Shown: positions 1 to 11,329 of the stretch, piece by piece
How positions within the stretch are numbered: position 1 is the first letter of the stretch
Layout of the letters: each line of letters starts with the position of its first letter
Origin: Doris montereyensis
Taxonomy: Eukaryota; Mollusca; Gastropoda; Nudibranchia; Dorididae
Length of the DNA stretch: 64,000 nt
Direction: 5' to 3'
Assembly: GCA_037039925.1 (NCBI GenBank)
Contig: JAXRKP010000026.1
Coordinates: forward strand, 432,001-496,000
Notes under the pieces: generated by a model
The model's input: the letters and a program-made list of their open reading frames with translations, nothing else
Told to the model about the DNA's origin: nothing
Databases searched by the model: none
Translations under genes and position numbers: made by a program

Positions 1-230
1 TAGCTAAATCAGTATACAGTGCTAAAGCCCAAGGTAAAAGACCAAAAGGCGGACCTTGGAGAAAGTGGGAAAAGATATAAAAGAGGCATTAAAGCATAGA
101 ATTTAACTTTTTTGGAAGGAACAGAAAATGCCAGGACAGGGCATCCTGGAGAAAGATCATTTCGGGCGTCTGAACCCATACACTGAAAGGTAGGATGGGA
201 ACTGATGAAGAAAGAAAGAAAGAAAGAATG
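1..230 (+). mobile_element. LINE 3' ORF fragment (decayed)
   Basis: Conceptual translation gives GKRPKGGPWRKWEKI followed by stops, resembling the C-terminal GxRPxGRPxxxW segment of non-LTR retrotransposon reverse-transcriptase proteins. The same sequence recurs at 41285-41660, where more of it is present, so this is a truncated copy of a dispersed family. It ends in a GAAA-rich tail near 212-228. It lies in the intron upstream of the first visible PLCG exon. Confidence 0.6.
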
Positions 231-987
231 ATGTCTCCTTTACAAAGTGTTTTTAGACCATCATGATCATTAAATTTAATTTTAGATATTGGAAAATTAG
301 TAATTGCCTCAAAGTTCCTGTAACATACAGAAATTTGAAATTCCACAATGATTTACTTTCATTGGACAGATTCATTATTTTTGTCCCAAGATGTGAAAAT
401 CTTCTTGTCGGAAGAAATCATTTGTTTGCGGTTTTCATTTTGTCTCTTTGTTTATATGTTTTCATACTTTAAAGTTGAAGATTTGTAACGTCAGGCATTT
501 TTGTTTTCGTACATTAAAGTTTATGTTAAAATCGCGAGGTTTGTTATGTGATTTTTTTTATTAAATATTGGAATATTCTTGTCACAACTGGTTTTGTTAT
601 TAATGTCATCATCACTTTTGTTATTATTATGTTTACATTATTTTATTTATTTATTGTTACTTTATTTATTATTTGTATTATTATTTGATCAGAATTTTTT
701 AATGTTTATTTTGATCTTGTCATTGCTGCATTACATTTATGGATTTGAAACAAAAGTTTCCCTTATTTCATTTGGGGTAGGGGTGGGGGGTTTGTTCAGT
801 GTCACATTTTTTCCTACTCGTTTCTGTTCTTCTTTTGTCCAATCATAGAAGCTTTACTTGTACATACCCTGTGTTTCTTGTTAGCACAGAAAGATCCTTA
901 GATTTTCATTTGAATTATTTACTTTTCTCAATAAGAAAGCTTTTAGAACATTTTTCTAATTTTGTGAATGTATTTATTTCAATACAG

Positions 988-1068
988 GAGTTTGACACAG
1001 AAGCTAAAGGTGAAATTCACTATGAACAGTTTGCCGTATTGTATCACAGGCTAATTCATGTACAATCA
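988..1068 (+). CDS. PLCG1: PLCG exon: EF-hand region
   Basis: Encodes 27 residues beginning EFDTEAKGEIHYEQF, a typical EF-hand loop and exiting helix of the PLC EF-hand lobe, followed by VLYHRLIHVQS. The acceptor is AATACAG and the donor GTAAGT; both ends are phase 0. This is the first exon of the gene seen in the window. The EF lobe packs against the catalytic barrel and is structural rather than a strong calcium sensor in this family. Confidence 0.85.
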
Positions 1069-1689
1069 GTAAGTTGACTGTAGCCCACTCTGTAGAATTT
1101 TTTTTCTCATAACTCTGCCAAGCTGCTAGTAAATTAATCTCCTCTTCTCAATCTCAATTGAAAACTTTGGACATGAACTCTATAGTGAAATGAGTGCTTT
1201 CACTATTCATCTGTAAGGTATAGTAATGTTCACATTTCCATACCTGTCAAAAACATGACTGTTTTGGGAATTGCATTTGAGTACAGTCATTCGCATAAAT
1301 GCTAGACAGACACTTTGGAAGTTTGTTTACTGGAAAGGAAGGCCAAGGATTGGACCAGCAACCAGTGATGTTTAGTTGTGAAAATGAGGAAACTCGCCAC
1401 TCAAACAACCCAGAGGCTATCTTGAATGTCTGTGGGCATCACTCGTACTGTGAATAAAATAAATTTCCAACTTACGTTTATTGTATCGGCGGTGAAACTC
1501 GCAAACTGTGTTAGTCCATTTTTGGATGTTTTGAGAAAATCAAAGAAAGAGATGCTATTTTTTAACCTATATTCACAGACATGCATGGTTTGCAAGTGTC
1601 AAAAACTAGACCCAATAGGAATACACCGATTGCTCGTATGGTTGTTATACAGGTTTATATCGATTATTGTGCTACGGAATCCTAACTAG

Positions 1690-2345
1690 ACTAAGTAAAG
1701 AGTGTTGAAAAAAGGGAGAGAAAAAATTTGTTACTAGTTTTAGACTTCCGCGGTTTGCGGCTTTCACTATCGATATCTTTGACATGATATGTTGAAAGAT
1801 ATTGACATTTTAAGTAATGTTGACAGACCTTTCATGTACATGCATGGAATTGTGTAAAATGAAAATATGTAATCGATCTGCGCGTATTGTGTCACTGAAA
1901 CGATGGCCCTGATACGGTTCACCCTTTTAGGTGGATGCAGTGCATTGTTTGATGACTAATTTGATAAGTCTCTATTTATTGCTTAAATGCTTAAAAATTT
2001 TGTCTTTTAACATTGATGAAGGGATACAGTCAGTATGAGGGACGATGTGAGCGTGAATTTTTGACCTGTATGTCGCTTTCAAAATACAAGTAACTTATTA
2101 TTACTATTACTATATTTCACACAATGTCTTGTCAAAATAAGCTATTTCTGTGTATGAATTTTAAAACTTTGCTGTATTGGAGAAACAAATATACCCTCTA
2201 ATGCTATGAAGTGGGTAAACTGAAAATGATATATGACATTTGTAATGAACCTGACATTCTAACTTTCTATTTATGTCTGAACTGTGTTCTTACAATTTGA
2301 TGCACATATTTTTATCATGTGAATTATTCATTGTTCATTCTGCAG
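1690..2345. other. Intron sequence with no recognised feature
   Basis: AT-rich intronic DNA between the first two visible exons. The short frames at 1069-1690 have no family signature and no splice context. I see no repeat array, transposon signature or RNA gene here. Confidence 0.5.
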
Positions 2346-2395
2346 ATTATTGACGATAACTTTGTGCCATATTTTGAAACCAATGGACCTACCAA
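2346..2395 (+). CDS. PLCG1: PLCG exon: EF-hand region, second visible
   Basis: Encodes IIDDNFVPYFETNGPT plus two bases of a lysine codon completed by the next exon. The acceptor is TCTGCAG and the donor GTAAGT. The phase matches the previous exon (0) and the next (2). The peptide fits the linker between EF-hand helices of PLC gamma. Confidence 0.8.
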
Positions 2396-2680
2396 GTAAG
2401 TATTTTCTATTAATCTTCTACGCTTTGATAAATTTGGCCCAGGTAAAGAGATCAAATTATCATTTTCATATTATTCTATGCTTTATGGAATAGATAATGA
2501 GATATCAAATTAAGATATTCTAATTTTGATGATATTTGTTAACTTCGTTTTATTTGACCAAGTGAAGAAATCTTTACCGTAAACTGCTAGTTGAACAAGA
2601 TAATTAGAAAAATTAGACGTTATTACCATGGAACTTTTTCCTATTCTTTGTTTGATGTTTTTACAATGTCTTCTTTTCAG

Positions 2681-2729
2681 GCGAATGACAGCAGAGAAAT
2701 TTCAACAGTTTTTGGTGGAAGAGCAAAAG
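2681..2729 (+). CDS. PLCG1: PLCG exon: EF-hand region, third visible
   Basis: Continues the frame as (K)RMTAEKFQQFLVEEQK, the MTxxxFxxFLxxEQ helix conserved in PLC EF-hand lobes. It is 49 bp with a TTTTCAG acceptor and GTAAGA donor, ending in phase 0. The motif and flanking splice sites make this a secure call despite its size. Confidence 0.88.
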
Positions 2730-2840
2730 GTAAGAGTTGAACGTGATAACATTTGGCAATCTGGACACACTGGAGAAGAAAAAAAAAAAAAGACTTTGAT
2801 GAAGATATGATGTACTCCCAAATCTCTTTTTTAGCTGATA

Positions 2841-3219
2841 CAGGAAAATGAAATAGAATACCGTTAGGAAAATGAAATAGAATATCGTTAGGAAAATGAA
2901 ATAGAATATCATTAGGAAAATAGAATACCGTTAGGAAAATAGAATACCGTTAGGAAAATGAAATAGAATATCGTTAGAAAAAGAATACCGTTAGGAAAAT
3001 AGAATACCGTCAGGAAAATAGAATACCGTCAGGAAAATGAAATAGAATATCGTTATGAAAATGAAATGAAAGAATACCGTTATGAAAATAGAATACCGTT
3101 AGGAAAATAGAATACCGTCAGGAAAATAGAATACCGTCAGGAAAATGAAATAGAATATCGTTATGAAAATGAAATAGAATACCGTTAGGAAAATGAAATA
3201 GAATACCGTTAGGAAAATC
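2841..3219. repeat. Minisatellite, 19 and 24 bp units
   Basis: Tandem copies of AGGAAAATAGAATACCGTT (19 bp) alternate with a 24-bp form that has GAAAT inserted. About 17 copies lie in the intron between the third and fourth visible exons. The alternation of two unit lengths suggests one small indel that then spread through the array. Confidence 0.9.
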
Positions 3220-3225
3220 ACAACA

Positions 3226-3322
3226 ATGTTGATCTATGTCAGACGTACTTAGCACCTGTGTGTAATTCAAATTTTAAAATTTGAATTACACACAGGCAAA
3301 TACGTCTGACATAGATCAACAT
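3226..3322. repeat. 97-bp near-perfect inverted repeat (hairpin)
   Basis: Left arm starts ATGTTGATCTATGTCAGACG and the right arm ends with its reverse complement, CGTCTGACATAGATCAACAT. The arms meet at a palindrome centred near 3275 (CAAATTTTAAAATTTG). The only clear mismatch is a short indel next to the GACGTA stretch. It directly abuts the minisatellite. It could be a foldback or MITE-type element or a replication-born palindrome. No target-site duplication was evident by eye. Confidence 0.85.
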
Positions 3323-3700
3323 AAAGACATATTATATGTGATTTTAAGATAAAAAATATAACAAACATACCAATATGGTGCATTTCTTAGCTTCAGGTTT
3401 GACTTATATTTTATTTTGTCAGGTGTAATAATTTGTTATGCTTCCCCTTTAATTTAAAGTCTTGTTTTAATGTGTTCATCTTGACTCTGTATGTATTAGT
3501 ATGGTCATCAAGCTTTCTGTGTCCATTTAAATGAATAAATTGTCATTAAACGCTTTGTCTATTGAACACTCTGTATACATTTATATGAACTGCATGGTCA
3601 ATGAATGCAAGTCTTGGTTGGTAAGAGGGCAGTGCCACTAGTGATGGATCTGCTAATTTGGAAACCATGCCTCATTTCTACCACTGTCGAATCTTTTCAG

Positions 3701-3802
3701 GACCCGCAGGCGATGGACATTGGCTACGTCAAGCAAACCATGCTGCAGTTCCTGGACGACCAAGTGCGGGCGGCTGGCGGAGTTTTCTTTTCAGATCAAG
3801 AG
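3701..3802 (+). CDS. PLCG1: PLCG exon: end of EF-hand lobe
   Basis: Encodes 34 residues, DPQAMDIGYVKQTMLQFLDD followed by QVRAAGGVFFSDQE. This is the helical segment preceding the catalytic X box in PLC gamma. Acceptor TTTTCAG, donor GTAATC, phase 0 at both ends. Confidence 0.88.
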
Positions 3803-3849
3803 GTAATCAAACAATGGAAATAACACTTTCACATGTGTGATCGCTTCTC

Positions 3850-3960
3850 AAATAATAATAAAAATAATCTTTATTGTCCAAAGAAGGCAATTTTTCTTTT
3901 GATTTACATTTCTCATGTTACAAAATACACTTAGTACATCAGTTTACACATAATATGTCA
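3850..3960. mobile_element. LINE/SINE-type 3' tail
   Basis: An AATAATAATAAAAATAAT run is followed by CTTTATTGTCCAAAGAAGG. Comparable tails occur near 20240 (TTATTGTCCAGAAGG) and 39215 (TTTGTTCATCCCACAAGG). A microsatellite next to a conserved TTATTGTCC block is a common end of invertebrate non-LTR elements. Only the tail is visible. Confidence 0.45.
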
Positions 3961-4064
3961 TTCAAAATATCGTTCACTCGCACCACCAGATATCATTATA
4001 TATGGATTGGATTTAGTTTTGTGACAATGGGAGTGAAATATTTCTGTTGGTCTTGATAAGTGCC

Positions 4065-4345
4065 AATTGTTCCTTCAAGGCTGTTGCGACTCATAGGACC
4101 GAAGTATATCTCGGGTTTCTATATCAGGAAGCGGAACATGTAAAAATATTCACCTCCTGGACAGGACGCTAGTTTGTCGCATGTTTTTACTCCCAACCTT
4201 GTACTTATTTGCACCTGGGTAGAATGGGAAAAATGAGTGTTACGTGTCTTTTAAAGGTACATAACTTCGGACTTAGTTTTGCTAGATTCGAACTCAGGAT
4301 TTTATGATCATCAGTCCACCTAAACGCTCGGCCACCGACACTGCT
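4065..4345 (-). mobile_element. tRNA-related SINE-like copy, minus strand
   Basis: Shares, in reverse orientation, the features of the fuller copy at 35452-35745: CCTTCAAGGC near the start, CACCTCCTGGACAGGACGCT, TTTTTACTCCCAA, GATTCGAACTCAGGAT (B-box-like on the other strand) and GGCCACCGACA at the end. It is an old, diverged copy in the intron before the X-box exon. Other copies are at 19945-20215 and 45655-45880. Confidence 0.65.
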
Positions 4346-4349
4346 CATT

Positions 4350-4990
4350 GTACTAAATGTTAACATTTGAATTGTACGCCAGTTTGTTTGTCCCTCAGGG
4401 CTTTGTTGAAACACAAACAAAATCTATGAAACCTAAAAGGAGGAAAGAGAAAAGACAACTGAGAGCTAAGCAAAGAGAAAATTGTGTAATGGGAGAAGAA
4501 AGAGAAGATGTGCTGCACTCACATTATAGATGAGCTAAGTAAAAAGATGAAAAGAAATCAACTGTTGCTGTCATTTTCAGCGGCTTTATTAAACATAACG
4601 TTTATTTATTGTCATTTAGCCTATTAGATTATCCAAGGGAAACAAGATGTTTTATTTTAGTTATATTCCTTGTCGCATTGTTATGAACATGTGTCCGTCC
4701 GTGCCCTGTTCTGTCATATACATTTTATTTTTTATTTTGCAAGGTCGCTCAGTTTTTCCTTCTAGTAAGTTAAATGTTTGGGTTGTGGTGGATTTATCGG
4801 AATAAATGGGTGGCCTGGGGAACACAAATTGTTTCTGCTAAGGGGTAGAGGTTCGCAGTAAGGGACGGAGGGGGGCATTAAGAAAGATTCAAGACTTGGC
4901 AACCCTTTTGAAGTATTGTAAGCTTCGGACAATGCCATTTTAAAAGTTAGATACCAGTTGCCTGTCACCGCTTGCCAAAACCCTTTTGTC
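4350..4990. other. Intron sequence with no recognised feature
   Basis: No coding motif, array or element was recognised between the SINE-like copy and the X-box exon. A GA-rich patch lies around 4430-4515. Confidence 0.4.
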
Positions 4991-4995
4991 AACAG

Positions 4996-5111
4996 TTTGA
5001 GGAGTATCTGTTCTCAGCACACAACCAGCTATTTGACATGCGATTCACCAGCATTTCCCAGGACATGAATCAGCCCCTGAGTTCCTATTGGATTGCATCC
5101 TCCCACAACAC
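4996..5111 (+). CDS. PLCG1: PLCG exon: start of catalytic X box (first His)
   Basis: Encodes FEEYLFSAHNQLFDM and then MNQPLSSYWIASSHNT. The last block is the PI-PLC X-box entry. Its histidine in SSHNT is the first catalytic histidine of the family. The donor follows CACAACAC directly (GTAGCG), in phase 2. The next exon begins ATACCTG, restoring HNTYLTGDQ exactly across the junction. The 3-kb intron that follows is almost entirely a 30-bp satellite. Confidence 0.95.
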
Positions 5112-5112
5112 G

Positions 5113-8000
5113 TAGCGTCTACACTGTGTGGCATTTAGATTGTCATCATTACGTTGTACAGCATTTAGATTGTCATTATTACACTGTGTGGCATTTAGAT
5201 TGTCATTATTACACTGTACACTGTGGCATTTAAATTGTCATTATTACACTGTGTGGCATTTAAATTGTCATCATTACTGTGTGGCATTTAAATTGTCATT
5301 ATTACACATCATTGTGTGGCATTTAAATTGTCATCATTACATTGTTGTGGCATTTAAATTGTCATTTATTATCACATTGTGCATTTGGTCATTTAGCATT
5401 TAAATTATCATTATTACGTTGTACAGCATTTAAATTGTCATTATTACGTTGTGTGGCATTTAAATTATCATTATTACATTGTACAGCATTTAGATTGTCA
5501 TCATTACGTTGTACAGCATTTAAATTGTCATTATTACATTTACAGCTGTCATTATTACATTGTACAGCATTTAAATTGTCATTATTACAGCATTTAGATT
5601 CTCATTATTACGTTGGCATTTAAATTATTTAAATTGTACAGCATTTAAATTGTCATTATTACATTGTACAGCATTTAAATTGTCATTATTACATTGTACA
5701 GCATTTAAATTGTCATTATTCATTGTACAGCATTTAAATTATCATTATTACATTGTACAGCATTTAAATTGTCATTATTACATTTAAATTGTACAGCATT
5801 TAAATTGTCATTATTACGTTGTACAGCATTTAAATTGTCATCATTACGTTGTACAGCATCATTATTACGTTGTACAGCATTTAAATTGTCATTATTACGT
5901 TGTTTACAGCATTTAAATTGTCATTCATTACGCGTTTAGATTGTACAGCATTTAAATTGTCATTATTACGTTGTACAGCATTTAAATTGTCATTATTACA
6001 TTGTACAGCATTTAAATTGTCATTATTACGTTGTACAGCATTTAAATTGTCATTATTACGTTGTACAGCATTTAAATTGTCATTATTACAGCATTTAAAT
6101 TGTGTACAGCATTTAAATTGTCATTATTACATTGTACAGCAGCATTGTACAGCATTTAAATTGTCATTATTACATTGTACAGCATTTAAATTGTCATTAT
6201 TACATTGTACAGCATTTAAATTGTCATTATTAAATTACAGCATTTAAATTGTCATTATTACGTTGTACAGCATTTAAATTGTCATTATTACATTGTACAG
6301 CATTTATTGTCATTATTATTGTACAGCATTTAAATTGTCATTATTACATTGTACAGCATTTAGATTGTCATCATTTACAACATTTAGAATGTCATCATTA
6401 CATTGTACAACATTTAGATTGTCATCATTACATTATACAACATTTAGATTGTCATCATTACATTGTACAACATTTAGATTGTCATCATTACATTGTACAT
6501 TTAGATTGTCATCATTAACATTTAGATTGTCATCAGTACATTGTACAACATTTAAATTGTCATCATTCATTACAACATTTAGATTGTCATCATTACATTT
6601 ACAGCATTTATTGTCATTATTACGTTGTATACAACATTTAGATTGTCATCATTTACATTGTCATTATTACGTTGTCAGCATTTAGATTGTCATCATTACA
6701 TTATACAACATTTAAATTGTCATCATTACATTGTACAACATTTAGATTGTCATCATTACGTTGTACAGCATTTAAATTGTCATCATTACGTTGTACAACA
6801 TTTAGATTGTCATCATTACATTGTACAACATTTAGATTGTCATCATTACATTGTACAACATTTAGATTGTCATCATTACATTGTACAACATTTAGATTGT
6901 CATCATTACACAACATTTAGATTGTCATCATTACATTGTACAACATTTAGATTGTCATCATTACATTGTACAACATTTGATTGTCATCATTACATTGTAC
7001 AACATTAGATTATCATTGTACAACATTTAGATTGTCATCATTACATTGTACAACATTTAGATTGTCATCATTACATTGTACAACATTTAGATTGTCATCA
7101 TTACATTGTACAACATTTAGATTGTCATCATTACATGTGTACAACATTTAGATTGTCATCATTACATTGTACAACATTTAGATTGTCATCATTACATTGT
7201 ACAACATTTAGATTGTCATCATTACATTGTACAACATTTAGATTGTCATCATTACATTGTACAACATTTAGATTGTCATCATTACATTGTACAACATTTA
7301 GATTGTCATCATTACATTGTACAACATTTAGATTGTCATCATTACATTGTACAACAACATTTATTTAGATTGTCATCATTACATTGTACAACATTTAGAT
7401 TGTCATCATTACATTGTACAACATTTAGATTGTCATCATTACATTGTACAACATTTAGATTGTCATCATTACATTGTACAACATTTAGATTGTCATCATT
7501 ACATTGTACAACATTTAGATTGTCATCATTACATTGTACAACATTTAGATTGTCATCATTACATTGTACAACATTTAGATTGTCATCATTACATTGTACA
7601 ACATTTAGATTGTCATCATTACATTGTACAACATTTAGATTGTCATCATTACATTGTACAACATTTAGATTGTCATCATTACATTGTACAACATTTAGAT
7701 TGTCATCATTCATTGTACAACATTTAGATTGTCATCATTACATTGTACAACATTTAGATTGTCATCATTACATGTATACAACATTTAGATTGTCATCGTT
7801 ACATTGTACAACATTTAGATTGTCATCATTACATTGTACAACATTGAGATTGTCACCATTACATGTGTACAACATTTAGATTGTCATCGTTACGTTGTAC
7901 AACATTTAGATTGTCATCATTACATGTATACAACATTTAGATTGTCATCGTTACGTTGTACAACATTTAGATTGTCATCGTTACGTTGTACATTAAGGTT
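5113..8000. repeat. 30-bp satellite array, two variant zones
   Basis: About 95 copies. In the 5' zone (to about 6360) units carry CAGCATTTAAATTGTCATTA. In the 3' zone (to about 8000) they carry CAACATTTAGATTGTCATCA. Blocks at about 7020-7340 and 7375-7710 are almost perfectly uniform. The array starts within a few bases of the X-box exon's donor. Long open frames in several frames are artefacts, because 30 is divisible by 3 and the unit lacks stops in some frames. Confidence 0.95.
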
Positions 8001-8009
8001 GTGTGCTTT

Positions 8010-8454
8010 ATTAGCCTTTCTAACCAAATGAAGCCTGACCATGGATTCAATATCGGGACCTCAGCCTGGTATCCCGACCATGAGAGAGCTAATGCCACCA
8101 CATGTGAACTGCGATTCTGTGGTTTTTGTTTGTGTTGCTTTCATTTTCATTGGAGACTTGGGATTGAGGACATGAACTAAACATTGAAGCTGTGTAGGAA
8201 CAAAGATGAGACTAAGTGTACGGAGTTGCCTACACTTCCGGTGTCACCGTAATCACTCCAGGAAGTTACAAAATGTGAGCGCCCGTTACGGAAATTTCAT
8301 GCAAAATACGGAAAAGCATTGGTGCTATACTCGCAAAGCATGACTGGAGAAAGCCACTGAAAAAAAGAGAGAAGGAAGGGGTACTAGGCGATATCTTATG
8401 TATTCCTGTGTATTTTTTTGCTATTTTCAAATATATTTTTCTTTTCACTCCCAG
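8010..8454. other. Intron sequence, no clear feature
   Basis: Short non-repetitive stretch. It contains TTCAATATCGGGACCTC near 8047 and a polypyrimidine run leading to the acceptor at 8454. The first half may be a decayed dispersed repeat. I cannot name it. Confidence 0.35.
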
Positions 8455-8540
8455 ATACCTGACAGGTGATCAACTCTACAGCAGTTCCTCCATTGAAGCT
8501 TATGCCAGAGCTTTGCGCATGGGCTGCAGATGCTTAGAAT
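8455..8540 (+). CDS. PLCG1: PLCG exon: X box (YLTGDQL block)
   Basis: Encodes [20 protein letters not shown] then RMGCRCLE, the canonical X-box segment after the first catalytic histidine. The glutamate of CLE belongs to the calcium-binding set in this family. Acceptor TCCCAG, donor GTAAGA. It joins the next exon to give CLE-L-DCWDG. Confidence 0.95.
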
Positions 8541-8789
8541 GTAAGACAGTTATATGCCTTCTTTTTGGCTGTTTTCATTTTCATTGAATAAATTTTCCAT
8601 GTAATTAATTTCATATGATATTTATTTGACTGTATTCTACAAATCTGTTAGGTTTTCAATCAGCATTTTATCTTTTTTGCAGCAAATTTTAATTAATTTC
8701 TGCATTTTTACTTGAGTTTCTTTTCATTTCCTCCTTAGTCTTTTCATGTGGTCTTGTCTTGTCTTTGCTCATAGTCTCTATTAGTCTTA

Positions 8790-9155
8790 GTCTCACTCAT
8801 GGGCCATTGGCTGGTGCCACTGATACTTCTGTACCTTCACTCTTTCTTCTTGCAGTTGCCTTTTAATGCATGCTGAGATTACTCCATATGGTGAATGGGG
8901 TAAACTCTAACACAACCGAATAGTTGTCTCACTTAGTAACCTTGTTCGCATCTACGGCTGGGTTTTGTTTAGTTGTCATTCATATTTTTTGGCTGTGTTT
9001 TATCTCTACTTCATGGTCGGGGGTTGCTTGGCAGGTTCTATTGGTAGGTCCTACTTCTTTTCTCTCTAACTCTTTCACATTTCTTTCATCTTGCTGTTTC
9101 CTCTGAAATCACCCTGTATGGTGGATGGGGTCAGTTTAAATGCAACAAGTCTACT
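8790..9155 (+). mobile_element. Dispersed repeat tails, two tandem copies
   Basis: Two adjacent copies share the block TTCTTCTTG...CTGAGAT...ATGGTGAATGGGGTAAA (first) and TAGGTCCTACTTCTTTTC...ATGGTGGATGGGGTCA...AATGCAACAAG (second). The same module recurs near 9470-9600, 10105-10165, 37005-37165, 45880-46000, 49370-49490 and 53320-53465, so it is an interspersed family. No coding part is visible. It is most simply the 3' part of a SINE or non-autonomous LINE. Confidence 0.55.
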
Positions 9156-9189
9156 TCATGTCTTTGGTTAAGGTAATGACATAAGATAA

Positions 9190-9372
9190 TATGAAAACCC
9201 CATAGGAACAAAGAGCTAACTCGGTTGGTAGAACGTTTTCTTTTCATGGTGAGGCGATGGGTGCCGACGCAGAGGTCGCGGGTTCGATCCCCATGGTGGC
9301 CAGGATCTTTTTCTGTCTATTGTATTGTCTCGTCTGTGTTCCTATGGGGCTTTTCATATCATCTTCTATGAT
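9190..9372 (+). mobile_element. tRNA-like SINE core flanked by inverted repeats
   Basis: GAGCTAACTCGGTTGGTAGA (A-box-like) is followed about 50 bp later by GCGGGTTCGATCCCC (B-box-like), as in tRNA-derived SINE heads. The insert between the boxes is much too long for a functional tRNA. Flanks are inverted: GATAATATGAAAACCCCATA on the left and TATGGGGCTTTTCATATCAT on the right. Related copies lie at 20450-20550 (minus) and 20560-20660 (plus). Confidence 0.75.
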
Positions 9373-9469
9373 TACCTTCACTCCCGACATGCCCCTTGCT
9401 CACTGTCTGTTTTTATCTACTTCATGTCTTTGCAGTGTGATGTTTTATATACAGTCTTTCTTATCTATT

Positions 9470-9605
9470 TAACCCTGGAACAACGTCGTTATCTTGTGGG
9501 TAGTGCTAGTGGGTCCTACTTCTTTCTTCCTGCTATTGTCTCTTTTGATTTACCTTGATATCACCCCGTGGTGGATTGGGTACATTACAATGAAATAAGT
9601 GAATA
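9470..9605 (+). mobile_element. Dispersed repeat tail (same module as 8790-9155)
   Basis: Contains GGTCCTACTTCTTTCTTCCT, then TGATATCACCCCGTGGTGGA and AATGAAATAAGTGAATAAA. This is another copy of the interspersed module, just upstream of the X-box exon at 9757. Confidence 0.5.
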
Positions 9606-9756
9606 AAGGTTTTAATCTTATTCATTCCTGTCTGTAACTAAATGGTGTGTTGTAGTTTGAAAACTTATATGTGCTACTATTTAATCGTCTTTCATTATGG
9701 CATGTTTCTGTTGTTTAGTTTGTTTTTACTTGTGACATTTTCCTTTTGAACGCCAG

Positions 9757-9877
9757 TGGACTGTTGGGACGGTCCCGACTCATACCCCATCATTTACCAC
9801 GGCCACACACTCACCTCCAAGATCAAATTTCTCAGCGTCCTCAAGGTGATCAGTGACCACGCTTGGGACGTTTCAGA
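9757..9877 (+). CDS. PLCG1: PLCG exon: X box core with second catalytic His
   Basis: Encodes [20 protein letters not shown] then [24 protein letters not shown] supplies a calcium-ligand aspartate, and HGHT contains the second catalytic histidine of PI-PLCs. Phase 2 at both ends. Acceptor GCCAG, donor GTGAGT. This is one of the best-conserved exons in the window. Confidence 0.97.
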
Positions 9878-10165
9878 GTGAGTGGAGAACTTTGATCCTT
9901 TTTACACATAGCCGCTAACTAGTGTGTAAAAAAAGTAGTTAATACTTTTTTTGGGATGGGGGGGGGGGGTTGTTTTGCCTTGAGTCTGTAAGTCTGTGTT
10001 TTTCTTGAAAGGTATGTATATGAGGGTTGGTTATCTGAAAGTTTGTCTTAAGAAACCTTAAATCAGTAGCAGAGTCTGTCTCTCTCTCTCTCTTTCTGTC
10101 TTTCTGTCTCTCACCCTGAGATCACCGCCACGATGGACAGTGTTTACTTCAAATAAACAAACTGT

Positions 10166-10605
<440 letters not shown>

Positions 10606-10659
10606 ATCTTTATAAATATTTATGGAAGTTTTGAGTTTTTAAGTGCTTTATGTTGTCGT

Positions 10660-10765
10660 GGACAGATGTCAGTAACATTAGTCAGCTAGGAACCGTGAGA
10701 TCTCGGCCATTGTGTGCGTGGACAGATGTCAGTAACATTAGCGTGAGATCACGGCCATTGTGACA
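10660..10765. repeat. Two-copy direct duplication
   Basis: CGTGGACAGATGTCAGTAAC occurs at about 10658 and 10717. Each copy is followed, with a gap, by CGTGAGATC..CGGCCATTG. The second copy is partly deleted. It ends near an AAAC simple repeat. Confidence 0.75.
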
Positions 10766-10929
10766 GGGTTGCAAACAAACAAACAAACAAACCCCTTTGT
10801 GTATATTCCTATTCTAATTGTGTTTTAATATTTATATAGAAATTTGTTTGTAGCTTAGTAAAGTTGTATCATGTGACCAAGTCAATTTTGTCATCTGATA
10901 TCAATAAAGTTATCTTATCTTATTTATCG

Positions 10930-11095
10930 TATATGCTTTTCTATCATATCAATATGAGTATGTTTCTGTTTCAAATCAATATGAACATATTTCTGTATCA
11001 TATCAATATGAATATGTTTCTTTATCATAACAACATAATATGTATTTCTATCATCTCAATATGACTATATTTCCTTACCATATACCAATATTTCA
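10930..11095. repeat. Short minisatellite, about 26-28 bp unit
   Basis: About six diverged copies of TATCATATCAATATGAATAT plus a TTTCT spacer lie immediately upstream of the exon at 11113. Confidence 0.8.
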
Positions 11096-11112
11096 ATGAA
11101 TGATTATTGCAG

Positions 11113-11198
11113 CTTCCCTCTCATCCTGTCCATTGAAAATCACTGTAGTCTAGGCCAGCAGCGGAACATGACAATCGCCTTCCGTGACACCTTTGGAG
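11113..11198 (+). CDS. PLCG1: PLCG exon: X box strand (LSIENHCS)
   Basis: Reads FPLILSIENHCSLGQQRNMT then IAFRDTFG. The LSIExHCSxxQQ motif is an invariant part of the PLC X box and contributes a calcium-coordinating glutamate. Acceptor ATTGCAG, donor GTAATC, joining phase-correctly to EKLLVEP in the next exon. Confidence 0.96.
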
Positions 11199-11329
11199 GT
11201 AATCACTGGTTCTACACCAATTATTCCTATCTTCTTCAACTCTTCTTATCTTCAACTCTTCTTATATGGGACTTGTTTGACTTTTTTGCCCTTGTTCCTG
11301 AACGCTTGTTCCTGTCTATATTTGTCATT

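Noticed and set aside
5113..8000. Possible CRISPR array because of regular 30-bp repeats
   Set aside because: The repeats are contiguous with no unique spacers, and the locus is an animal intron. The same holds for all other arrays in the window.
5128..8031. Many overlapping open frames of 60-170 codons on both strands
   Set aside because: They are readthrough of a 30-bp satellite, whose length is a multiple of three. The peptides are perfect repeats with no start context or family similarity.
9215..9300. Functional tRNA gene
   Set aside because: A- and B-box-like sequences are present, but the distance between them and the lack of a matching acceptor stem fit a tRNA-derived SINE instead.
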